From assembly GCA_021789605.1 (NCBI GenBank), contig JAJYJI010000019.1, positions 1-36,212 on the forward strand: a DNA stretch of 36,212 nt, written 5' to 3'. The position numbers and the translations under genes are program-made. The notes beneath the pieces are model-generated. The model had not been told where the DNA came from and made no database searches. It saw only the letters and a list, made by a program, of their open reading frames with translations. Positions within the stretch are counted from its first letter, which is position 1. Every line of letters begins with the position of its first letter. The stretch comes from a bacterium. Lineage in GTDB: Bacteria > SZUA-79 > Acidulodesulfobacterales > Acidulodesulfobacteraceae. Of this stretch, positions 15,975-23,770 are shown in pieces.

Positions 15975-16796
15975 TTATTTTTCGGCGTATTTTCCGAATA
16001 AAAGTTCGTAAACAGATTTTATCAGGTTATGTCCGCCGTCGTACTGGTATTTTAAGTTTTTCAAAAGCTGATTTCTTAAATCTTCCATATTTTCGGCGCT
16101 TGTTAATTTTTTGGGACGAACCACGGTAATGCCGCCCGTTTCTTCTGAAATAACGACGGAAAAAGCGTCGGTAAGTTCGGAAAGTCCGATAGCGGCTCTG
16201 TGCCTTGTGCCCAACCTTTTGCTTATATTGTCCTCCGTAGACAGAGGCAGGTAACAGGAAGCCGCGGCTATCCTGCCTTTTTGGATAATCGCCGCTCCGT
16301 CGTGAAGAGGCGAAGGAGGGGTAAATATGCTTACTAGAAGTTCTTTGGATACTATGGAATCAAGTTTTGTTCCTATTTTTAAATAATCGCCCAGAAATAC
16401 GTTTCTTTCGAAAACTATAATTGCGCCTATTTTCCTTGAAGCCAGCTCAAAAACGGCTTTCACCGTTTCTTCGACCAAATTTACCCTTTCTAATTTATTT
16501 TGCGCAACGGCAAAAGGATTTCTCCCGACCTCTATAAGCGCCCTTCTTATTTCATTTCGGAAAAGCACTATAATTACTATTATTATTGAACTCAGAAAAT
16601 TTCCGAAAATATATTCCGCTGCGTAGAGTTTAAATATAACGGCAAATAAAAATACGGCAAAGATTATTATAAGGCCTATTAGGACCTGAAACGCTCCGGT
16701 TCCTTTTATGAGCATTATGGCCCTGTAAATTATAAAGGCTACTATTATAATATCTATAACGTCGCGCCATCCGAAATTTTGTATTAGAGAAAGCAT
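15975..16796 (-). CDS. cdaA: Diadenylate cyclase CdaA (DisA_N domain, membrane)
   Basis: CdaA makes c-di-AMP from two ATP. The 273 residues begin with three hydrophobic spans (about 13-30, 34-55 and 60-80). A DisA_N catalytic domain follows at about 100-245, with SPLHDGAAIIQKGRIAAASCYLPLS carrying the DGA motif near 165. RHRAAIGLSELTDAFSVVVSEE-like wording (about 200-220) carries the RHR motif. Both nucleotide-binding boxes are intact. It is followed by ybbR and glmM and preceded by folP by 16 nt. The signal controls turgor and cell-wall homeostasis in Gram-positives. Its role in Desulfobacterota-like bacteria is less known. Confidence 0.95.
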   Translation of the reverse strand: MLSLIQNFGWRDVIDIIIVAFIIYRAIMLIKGTGAFQVLIGLIIIFAVFLFAVIFKLYAAEYIFGNFLSSIIIVIIVLFRNEIRRALIEVGRNPFAVAQNKLERVNLVEETVKAVFELASRKIGAIIVFERNVFLGDYLKIGTKLDSIVSKELLVSIFTPPSPLHDGAAIIQKGRIAAASCYLPLSTEDNISKRLGTRHRAAIGLSELTDAFSVVISEETGGITVVRPKKLTSAENMEDLRNQLLKNLKYQYDGGHNLIKSVYELLFGKYAEK

Positions 16797-16812
16797 CTTG
16801 CTTATTTTTTGT

Positions 16813-18048
16813 TTATTTAAAGATATCGTCCTGCGGGGTTATTTTTTCTAACGCCGCGAAAGCCGATACGGTCTGTTTTACATCATGCACTCTTACCATA
16901 TCGACACCCCTCATTCTTAAATAAGAAGCTATGGAAATGCTTCCGCTTAAAACGCCGCTTTTGTTATTTCCGGTAATATTTTTAATGAACGATTTTCTAG
17001 AAACGCCGGCCATAACGGGCAATCCGACCGATTTTAACGAAATAATCCCCGATAATAGCCTGTAATTATCTTCCGGAGATTTGGCAAAACCGAAGCCCGG
17101 GTCCAATACGATATTGCCTTCATCGTATCCTTTCGATTTAAGATAATTTATCTTCATTGCAAAATAAGACAGGATTTCATGAAAAATATCGCCGTAAGGC
17201 TCTAAATCTTCTTGCATATTTTCTGGTGATTTTTCTCTAGAATGCATCATTATATACGGCGCGCCTGAATCGGTCAGAACCTTTGACATACCGCCGGCAT
17301 CGTAAGAAAGTCCCGACGAGTCGTTTACTATATCCGCTCCCGCTTTAAGAGCTTCTTTGGCTACCGCAGGCTTCCTGGTGTCTACGGATATCGGAATATT
17401 AACTGTTTTCGACAGCTTTTCGATAACGGGGCATATTCTTTCTATTTCGGTCTGTTCTTCTACTTTTGACGCGCGAGGCCTGGTCGATTCTCCGCCGATA
17501 TCCAATATATCCGCGCCTTCTTTTTCAATCTCTATGCCTCTTTTTACGGCGGAAGAATAATCGGAATATTTTCCGCCGTCCGAAAAGGAATCCGGCGTTA
17601 CATTAAGAATACCCGCTACGTAAGTTTTTCCGTTAAAAATTATATGCCCTTTTCCGGTTTTTAAAGTTCTGGGATTGTTTTTTTTAAACGACTTATCGCA
17701 AACTTCAAGTATATTTTCAAGTTCGGCGGACAAATCGTCCAGGCCGAATTGCTGCGATTTTATCTTTTTAACGATGATTCGCAACTGAACAGGCGTACCG
17801 AATAAAATGGAATCGGATACGGCAATCTTTCCGGTAATGACGTCTTTGTGGTTGGCAAGTTCGGCGCCTATGCTTAAAGCTTCCTGCTTAAGTATGTTCA
17901 GCGCCGTAGAACCCATATTTTTAAGCTTAATAATGATATACTTAAGCTTATCTCCCATGATAATCCTGCCGGTGCCGGACACCCCAACGTTAGACAACTC
18001 TTGCGAAGCTATATGGCTGTCAAAAATATCAATTAGGTATGCCTGCAT
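16813..18048 (-). CDS. folP: Dihydropteroate synthase with N-terminal extension
   Basis: FolP joins p-aminobenzoate to the pterin diphosphate in folate synthesis. The DHPS barrel occupies about 133-405. It contains VAGILNVTPDSFSDGGKY, DIGGESTRPRA, VDTRKPAVAKEAL, NDSSGL, LDPGFGFAKSPEDNY, AGVSRKSFI and MVRVHDVKQT. The first ~130 residues are an extra domain (LKYIIIKLKNMGSTALNILKQEA...) with no motif I recognise. The extension makes it 411 residues instead of about 280. Such long forms occur in related anaerobes. The gene lies 22 nt after ftsH and 16 nt before cdaA, clearly one operon. Confidence 0.95.
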   Translation of the reverse strand: MQAYLIDIFDSHIASQELSNVGVSGTGRIIMGDKLKYIIIKLKNMGSTALNILKQEALSIGAELANHKDVITGKIAVSDSILFGTPVQLRIIVKKIKSQQFGLDDLSAELENILEVCDKSFKKNNPRTLKTGKGHIIFNGKTYVAGILNVTPDSFSDGGKYSDYSSAVKRGIEIEKEGADILDIGGESTRPRASKVEEQTEIERICPVIEKLSKTVNIPISVDTRKPAVAKEALKAGADIVNDSSGLSYDAGGMSKVLTDSGAPYIMMHSREKSPENMQEDLEPYGDIFHEILSYFAMKINYLKSKGYDEGNIVLDPGFGFAKSPEDNYRLLSGIISLKSVGLPVMAGVSRKSFIKNITGNNKSGVLSGSISIASYLRMRGVDMVRVHDVKQTVSAFAALEKITPQDDIFK

Positions 18049-18070
18049 ATAAAAATATAAATAATACGGG

Positions 18071-19942
18071 TTAATCTTCTATGTCTAATCCTTCCCCCGC
18101 GTTATCTCCGGAAGCATTTTTATCAGAAATTTCGTTAGACTTGTAATCGGGTTTGCGCGCGATAATAATCGAGTCTATCTCTTTCCCGTTCAAAGACTCT
18201 TTTTCTATAAGTTTTGCGGCGAGGTCGTTTAAAATGGCAATGTTTTCTGACAGGATTTTTTTTGCCCTTTCATGGTTATCGGATATAATTTTCTTAACCT
18301 CTTCGTCTATCGCCACGGCGGTAGATTCCGAATAATCTTTATGCTGGGCAAATTCTCTTCCGAGAAATATCTGCTCTTCTTTTTTTCCGAAAGTAATCGG
18401 CCCTAGCTTTTCGCTCATACCCCATTCGCATATCATCTTTCTGGCGATATCGGTTGCCCTTTCTATGTCGTTTGAAGCGCCCGTAGTCATTTGATTGAAC
18501 GTAATCTCCTCCGCCGTTCTCCCTCCAAGCAGAATAGCTATTTCATTCAACAGGTATTCTTTATCGTAATTATGTTTATCGTCTATAGGAAGCTGTTGGG
18601 TAAGTCCCATCGCCATGCCTCTTGGAATTATGGTAACTTTATGAATAGGGTCGGTTCCTGGGAGCAGTTTAGCGACGAGCGTATGCCCTGATTCGTGGTA
18701 TGCGGTAATTTTCTTTTCTTTTTCGCTTATTACCATGCTTCTTCTTTCCGTTCCCATCATAACCTTATCTTTAGCTTCCTCTAAATCGCTCATGCCGACT
18801 GAGGTTTCATTCTTTCTGGCCGCCAGAAGAGCGGCTTCGTTTACCATATTGGCAAGGTCTGCCCCCGAAAATCCCGGCGTTCCCCTTGCAATTACTTTTA
18901 AATCGACGTCTTTATTTAAAGGAACGTCTTTGACGTGCACTTTTAATATCTCTTCCCTTCCTTTTATATCCGGTTTTGGAACGACGACCTGCCTGTCGAA
19001 CCTGCCCGGCCTTAACAGAGCGGGGTCCAGGACGTCCGGCCTGTTCGTCGCCGCAATTAAGATTACCCCTTCGTTTGGTTCGAACCCGTCCATTTCGACA
19101 AGAAGCTGGTTAAGCGTCTGTTCCCTTTCGTCGTGGCCGCCGCCGAGACCCGCCCCTCTGTGTCTTCCGACGGCATCAATCTCGTCTATAAATATTATAC
19201 AGGGGGCGCTTTTTTTCCCCTGCGCGAAAAGGTCCCTTACCCTTGAAGCACCGACCCCGACAAACATCTCGACAAAATCCGAGCCGCTAATGCTGAAAAA
19301 AGGCACTCCGGCTTCTCCGGCTATGGCTTTTGCAAGAAGGGTCTTGCCGGTTCCGGGAGGGCCTACGAGGAGTACGCCGTGAGGAATCCTGCCTCCGAGT
19401 TTGGTAAATTTCTTCGGGTCTTTTAAAAAATCGACTATTTCTTCGAGTTCCTGTTTCGATTCTTCTATTCCCGCCACGTCTTTAAATGTTACTTTATTGG
19501 TTCCGTCGTTTAATAATTTTGCCTTCGACTTCCCGAAGGACATTGCTTTTCCTGCCCCGCCTTGCATCTGCCTCCAGAAAAAATACCAGAAAGCAAAAAG
19601 TATGATTATCATCGGCAGCCAGTCTATCAGGAAGCTCAAATACCAAGGAGAACCGGGTTTGGGTTTCGCGTCTATTTCCACGTTATGTTTTTCAAGAAGA
19701 TTAATAAGTTCGGGGTAACTGGGAACGTAGGTTTTAAATTTCTTTCCGTTTTTATAAACACCAAGTATATTATGCGATTCGATAGTAATGCTTTTTATAT
19801 TGTCTGCTTTTATTTGCTTTATTAAAGAAGAAAAAATTATTCTTTGGGTTTTCGGCTTATGGCGGTTAAGCACGGTAAAAATAAAAATCATCAGAAAAAT
19901 TATAAAAATCCACAGCAACAGGTTCTTCAGTCTTGGATTCAA
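18071..19942 (-). CDS. ftsH: ATP-dependent zinc metalloprotease FtsH
   Basis: FtsH is the membrane-bound AAA+ protease that degrades misfolded membrane proteins and regulators. The 623 residues start with TM1 (about 8-25), then a periplasmic domain and TM2 (about 105-123). An AAA module carries Walker A GPPGTGKT (194-201), Walker [12 protein letters not shown] and the second region of homology. The zinc site is HESGH at about 415-419. The start is TTG at 19940-19942 with AAGGGGG about 11 nt upstream. The next Met (residue 18) would cut TM1. It lies downstream of tilS with a 132-nt spacer that holds its own promoter candidate. Confidence 0.98.
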   Translation of the reverse strand: MNPRLKNLLLWIFIIFLMIFIFTVLNRHKPKTQRIIFSSLIKQIKADNIKSITIESHNILGVYKNGKKFKTYVPSYPELINLLEKHNVEIDAKPKPGSPWYLSFLIDWLPMIIILFAFWYFFWRQMQGGAGKAMSFGKSKAKLLNDGTNKVTFKDVAGIEESKQELEEIVDFLKDPKKFTKLGGRIPHGVLLVGPPGTGKTLLAKAIAGEAGVPFFSISGSDFVEMFVGVGASRVRDLFAQGKKSAPCIIFIDEIDAVGRHRGAGLGGGHDEREQTLNQLLVEMDGFEPNEGVILIAATNRPDVLDPALLRPGRFDRQVVVPKPDIKGREEILKVHVKDVPLNKDVDLKVIARGTPGFSGADLANMVNEAALLAARKNETSVGMSDLEEAKDKVMMGTERRSMVISEKEKKITAYHESGHTLVAKLLPGTDPIHKVTIIPRGMAMGLTQQLPIDDKHNYDKEYLLNEIAILLGGRTAEEITFNQMTTGASNDIERATDIARKMICEWGMSEKLGPITFGKKEEQIFLGREFAQHKDYSESTAVAIDEEVKKIISDNHERAKKILSENIAILNDLAAKLIEKESLNGKEIDSIIIARKPDYKSNEISDKNASGDNAGEGLDIED

Positions 19943-19992
19943 AATTATATTAACCCCCTTAGGTTTTCGGTACAGATATAGCGCGTATTATC

Positions 19993-20021
19993 AATATGGC
20001 ATATTTATATATTTTTTTCAA
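19993..20021 (-). promoter_or_regulatory. Candidate sigma-70 promoter for the ftsH operon
   Basis: On the minus strand TTGAAA (20016-20021) is followed after exactly 17 nt by CATATT (19993-19998). It lies about 50 nt before the ftsH start, in the tilS-ftsH spacer. The -10 match is moderate. If real, ftsH-folP-cdaA-ybbR-glmM can be expressed without tilS. Confidence 0.35.
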
Positions 20022-20074
20022 TAACTATTTGCGTTGCGCATGACTATTTGCGCATAACCGCCTATACGGCCTAA

Positions 20075-21679
20075 TCATTCGATTCTCATTGCTCCCACGT
20101 TATTCGTAAATCCGGTTATCTTTATATAGTCGCTTATAACGTTGAAACTTACCCACGCTATCCGGCTTCCGAAAAGTATTACGGGAACTACTTTTCTTAT
20201 GTTTATGGGCACTTTTTTATCGATAAAATATTCTTTCAGCTTTTTGCCGCCCTTTTTGCCTGCCGCAACGCCAAGAGGCGCAAACCTGTCCCCTTCTTTG
20301 AACTGCCTTATAATGACGGGGAAATCAATTTTATCGAAATCGAAATAAACGGCGGCGGCGGAGTTTGGAAAATTAAATTTTTTTTCCGCAATTTCGTTTT
20401 TGATTTTTTCTGCGTCCGGAATGCCGAGTTTTTCGATATAAAAAGTTTTGCCGAGTTCTTCGATTCTAAGCGCGTACGATTCGCCGGCTTCCGCGAACTC
20501 GTATTTACTTATCGAATGATAATATCCGAAGGCGTTTTGCTTTATTTTCAAATTCCTGAAATCGCCTGGACCGATTACGTCGTATTTGTATTTTAATTTA
20601 AAATCAAAAGACTTAAAAGTTAAATCCCTGCGCCAAGAAATATTTTCTATTATAATATCGTCGTATTCTTTTCTGGCCTCGATATAAGAATTAATTTGAA
20701 AATACGTATTGGCTTTACTGGTTTTTATAAGTTTAAGAAAAGCTTTAAAATGTTTGTAATAAATTATCGTTTTTTTTAAATAAAATCCATTATTATTGCA
20801 GTTAGAATCCGGAACGCCTCCGCCTTCGGCATACGAAACTGAAATTTTTAAGAGCCTGTATAGTAGTGCATCTTCTATTTTTGATAAGTCTTCTTTGCCG
20901 AAGACTATTTTTTTTTCGCCGTCGTGGAACTTTGCGATATCTTTAAAAACTTTTATAGCTATATTACCGATAAATTCATCATCTTTCTTAAATATTCCGG
21001 AAGTATTTCTTACCGTATTCAAAAAAGAAGAATTTCGCATCTTTAAAAGAGGTATAATATCTCTCCTGACAAAATTCCGCAATATTGCCGTATCCCAATT
21101 CGTATAATCTTCTTTGAATACGATTCTATTTTTTTCTGCAAAATTTAATATTTCATATTTTGAGTGATTTATAAACGGCCTTATTACTATGCCCGACTTT
21201 ATAGGGAATCCGGCAATCGCGCCCGTCCCGCCTCCCGTAATCAGCCTCATTACAAAATTTTCGGCAAAATCGTCTAAATGGTGCGCAACGGCTATTTTTC
21301 CTGCTTTGAAATCGGAAGCCGATTCCATTAAAAAACCGTATCTCAAAATGCGTGCCGATTCTTCAAGGTTTAATTTATTTTCTTTTGCATGCGACTTAAC
21401 GTCTTTGCTTTCGGTATAAAAAGGAACGGAGAGCTTTTTGCATAAATCCTTTACAAACGTTATATCCTCTCCTGAGGACGGTCTTATTTTGTGGTCGAAT
21501 GAAGCACATGCGATATTAATTCCGAAATAATGCCTCAATTCATATAGCGAACAAAGCAGCACGGTCGAATCTACTCCGCCGCTAACGGCCGTCAGGACTC
21601 TTTCCCCCCATGTCAAAAGCTCGGAGCCCCTTACGGTTCTAATTAATTTGCTAAGGAATGAAGAACTGAATTTATCCAA
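20075..21679 (-). CDS. tilS: tRNA(Ile)-lysidine synthetase
   Basis: TilS converts C34 of the CAU-anticodon tRNA-Ile to lysidine so that it reads AUA. The 534-residue protein has the PP-loop SGGVDST at 33-39. It continues with ASFDHKIRPSSGEDITFVKDLC, the HHLDDFAENFVMRLITGGG block and the NWDTAILRNFVRRDIIPLL region. The middle part is divergent. The TilS C-terminal domain is clear (FKEGDRFAPLGVAAGKKGGK, VPVILFGSRIAWVSF). The start is TTG at 21677-21679; no ATG lies ahead of the PP-loop and the ribosome binding site is poor. The tilS-ftsH order is conserved in many bacteria. Confidence 0.95.
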   Translation of the reverse strand: MDKFSSSFLSKLIRTVRGSELLTWGERVLTAVSGGVDSTVLLCSLYELRHYFGINIACASFDHKIRPSSGEDITFVKDLCKKLSVPFYTESKDVKSHAKENKLNLEESARILRYGFLMESASDFKAGKIAVAHHLDDFAENFVMRLITGGGTGAIAGFPIKSGIVIRPFINHSKYEILNFAEKNRIVFKEDYTNWDTAILRNFVRRDIIPLLKMRNSSFLNTVRNTSGIFKKDDEFIGNIAIKVFKDIAKFHDGEKKIVFGKEDLSKIEDALLYRLLKISVSYAEGGGVPDSNCNNNGFYLKKTIIYYKHFKAFLKLIKTSKANTYFQINSYIEARKEYDDIIIENISWRRDLTFKSFDFKLKYKYDVIGPGDFRNLKIKQNAFGYYHSISKYEFAEAGESYALRIEELGKTFYIEKLGIPDAEKIKNEIAEKKFNFPNSAAAVYFDFDKIDFPVIIRQFKEGDRFAPLGVAAGKKGGKKLKEYFIDKKVPINIRKVVPVILFGSRIAWVSFNVISDYIKITGFTNNVGAMRIE

Positions 21680-21711
21680 TTTAATTCATATTTGTTTGTC
21701 CGTTATCTGCA

Positions 21712-21870
21712 TTAAACGCGAATATTTATGTTGCCGTTTGACTGCTGAGTAGCGACGGAAGATGGAATATTAGGCAGTTCTATCTTTACGGGCGGAGCGT
21801 TTTGAATTATCTGCTGATAATTCGTCAAAATAGTATTTGTAGGCGTAGACCCTACTCCGATTATCGCCAT
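21712..21870 (-). CDS. Small unknown protein, 52 residues
   Basis: The reading frame begins ATG (21868-21870), preceded 8 nt earlier by a near-perfect AAGGAGG (21879-21885). It begins MAIIGVGSTPTNTILTNYQQ, is rich in Asn, Gln, Thr, Ile and Pro, and ends NGNINIRV. It has no cysteine, no membrane segment and few charges. A ribosome binding site this good in a small gap between tilS and the osmC-like gene argues for a real gene. It is transcribed in the same direction as the lipoate operon upstream and could be its last gene, or be monocistronic. I recognise no family. Confidence 0.55.
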   Translation of the reverse strand: MAIIGVGSTPTNTILTNYQQIIQNAPPVKIELPNIPSSVATQQSNGNINIRV

Positions 21871-21904
21871 GAATACAACCTCCTTATTTTCGTTAAACGT
21901 TAAA

Positions 21905-21925
21905 ATTATTATTATTATTATTATT
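21905..21925. repeat. (ATT)7 microsatellite upstream of the 52-residue ORF
   Basis: Seven perfect ATT units lie 20-40 nt before the ribosome binding site of the small minus-strand ORF, in its likely leader or promoter region. Tri-nucleotide tracts can change length by slippage and so alter promoter spacing. The flanking 276 nt (21871-22146) hold no gene. They contain a weak hairpin near 21995-22008 that may end the upstream operon. Confidence 0.6.
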
Positions 21926-22146
21926 TATTTTATAAACTTTAAATAATAATTTCAACTTTTTATATGAACCCGAAATTGCCGAAAGAAATTTTTTAAAACT
22001 GCATTAGCAGTCTGAATATCGGCGGCGGGGAATATCCGTAAACTCCGGTAAAAATAAGCAAAAAATCAACTCGCCTGATGAAAAGCCGAATCTCTAATAA
22101 CCCTGAATAACCGTTCCGGCGCAGCCGGTATATTTTAAGCCGCCGG

Positions 22147-22602
22147 TTAATCGCCACGGTCGAACGATATTTCAAAATACGACCTATTTTCTATCATATT
22201 ATGAACGGGACATCTTTTCGAAACTCTTTGCAGTTCTTCGAGCTGGTCCTCGTCGAGATTTCCGATAAGTTTGATATTTTTTTCTATTTTGTGAACGTAG
22301 CCCCTTTCGTTGCCCGTTTCTATGCCGGATTCTTTTATTTCTTCCGCTCTAACCCTTTTGTGGGTTAAGTTTACTTCCACGCCCTGCAAATCGTACTTCA
22401 TTCTTTTCGCAAACATCATGAGGACGGAAATAGTGCATGCGCCTTCGGCGCCAAGAACAAGCTCGACTGGATTGACGGCTAGTCCTTCCCCTCCCGAATC
22501 TTCGGGTTCATCCGTTATAAGCGTATGTTTTTCGGTAATAATCTGATTTTGCAAATTGCTCAAATGTTTTACTTTTACTTTGACCGATTCGGATTCCGTC
22601 AA
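22147..22602 (-). CDS. OsmC/Ohr-family protein
   Basis: The 151-residue protein has the OsmC fold signature. NPVELVLGAEGACTISVLMMFAKRM (about 43-67) carries the first redox cysteine, and VSKRCPVHNMIENRS (about 126-140) carries the second. Typical members are thiol-dependent peroxidases for organic hydroperoxides, but many stand-alone members have unknown sulfur or persulfide roles. The start is TTG at 22600-22602 with GGGGTG upstream. No earlier ATG exists and the next Met is at about 62. It follows the LipS1-like gene by 62 nt, so it belongs to the lipoate operon. A thiol/sulfur-handling role in that pathway is inference. Confidence 0.85.
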   Translation of the reverse strand: MTESESVKVKVKHLSNLQNQIITEKHTLITDEPEDSGGEGLAVNPVELVLGAEGACTISVLMMFAKRMKYDLQGVEVNLTHKRVRAEEIKESGIETGNERGYVHKIEKNIKLIGNLDEDQLEELQRVSKRCPVHNMIENRSYFEISFDRGD

Positions 22603-22664
22603 TTATAGCACCCCGCTAATTTTATTTTTTTCCGCCTGCCTTGTCCTATTTTGTCAAAATCATT

Positions 22665-23765
22665 TTAATCGTATTCTAACAATTCCTTCCTGACCCGGTT
22701 TATGTCGCACGTTTTAAGTTCGAACGGAAAACTTCTTATATTTTTAGGCGAGGAATCGCCGAAAGGCCTGTTGCACGCGGAAATTTCGGATTTTCCGGGA
22801 CAGCCTGTGGTTCGGAAAGCCGCGCCATTCTCGATTATTTCGGCGACGGTTTTAAATGGCACTCCAAAATCCACTACTTTGCCGTATTCGTTAAATTTCA
22901 TGTCTTCGGCCTTTCCGATGTCATAATCTATTATATGCCTTGCAACCTGAATGCGCCTGTAATGTCCCGCCGGACACTGCGGATGATTTTCAAGTTTAGA
23001 GCCTTTTTCCCTATAGAAAGAAAACAGATGCGACCTTGCGCCCTTATTTCTAACGGACTGCATCCTGAGAACCATTTCCTTCTCCGTTTCGCCCAGACCG
23101 GCTACAAGATGGCATCCGACCTTATTTTTTCCAAAAACGAAAACCGAATATTCCAGTATATCGTTGTATTTTTCCCATCTGTGCGGACCTCCGACGCATC
23201 TTCCCCTGTATTTGTCGAACAATTCCGGGGTTGCCGCGTCCAGCGCGACCGTTACCATGTCTGCACCGTAGTCTTTAAAGCGGTCTATATCTCCGCGCTT
23301 TAATATCGTGGGAGTCATAAGTATGGAAACCGGACAGTGCAGTTCGTTTGCAAATCTTTTTAAAACGGCAAAAGTATCGTCTTTCGCCTTTTCATGAGTA
23401 ATCATAGATATGCATATTCTATCGACTAAGTTCTTTTTTTTAACAGTGGATTCTATAATATCGTCCGTCCTGAACGCAGGCCAATCGACCCTGATAAAAC
23501 TTTTATCGTTATACCTGCCTTCCCTTGATTTTTGAAGTCCGCAATACGCGCAGTTAGCCCTGCATCCTTCATCGTAGGTAAGAAGAACGTTTATGCAGTG
23601 CAGACAGGCATTGCGGTAGAAAATCCCCGGCACAAAATCCAAAGTCATTGCCGCCGCAAGGCTTACTTTTAAATATTCCGGCGAACCGCGCCTTTCAGAG
23701 TTTCCGGCGCATTCATAATCGGCCGTATCGGCTTTATCCGCGATGATTTCATTCGATTCATCCAT
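22665..23765 (-). CDS. lipS1: Radical SAM protein, LipS1-like lipoyl synthase subunit
   Basis: The 366-residue protein belongs to the biotin/lipoyl-synthase-like radical SAM group. The cluster motif CxxxCxxC is Cys68-Cys72-Cys75 in GCRANCAYCGLQKS, preceded by Cys54 and Cys57 (CLHC). Near the C-terminus FRTTGCPG and SACNRPFGD supply further cysteines that could hold an auxiliary Fe-S cluster as sulfur donor. LipS1 and LipS2 together insert the two sulfurs into octanoyl-carrier proteins in Thermococcus and in sHdr-type sulfur oxidisers. Which of the two radical SAM genes here is LipS1 is my judgement from motif recall. It starts 5 nt after the ligase stop, so translation is coupled with the ligase. 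Confidence 0.7.
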   Translation of the reverse strand: MDESNEIIADKADTADYECAGNSERRGSPEYLKVSLAAAMTLDFVPGIFYRNACLHCINVLLTYDEGCRANCAYCGLQKSREGRYNDKSFIRVDWPAFRTDDIIESTVKKKNLVDRICISMITHEKAKDDTFAVLKRFANELHCPVSILMTPTILKRGDIDRFKDYGADMVTVALDAATPELFDKYRGRCVGGPHRWEKYNDILEYSVFVFGKNKVGCHLVAGLGETEKEMVLRMQSVRNKGARSHLFSFYREKGSKLENHPQCPAGHYRRIQVARHIIDYDIGKAEDMKFNEYGKVVDFGVPFKTVAEIIENGAAFRTTGCPGKSEISACNRPFGDSSPKNIRSFPFELKTCDINRVRKELLEYD

Positions 23766-23770
23766 ATAAT

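Noticed and set aside
22100-22140. Hairpin CCGGC/GCCGG just after the osmC stop as operon terminator
   Set aside because: The stem is only 5 bp and has no T-run downstream on the minus strand, so it was not called as a terminator.
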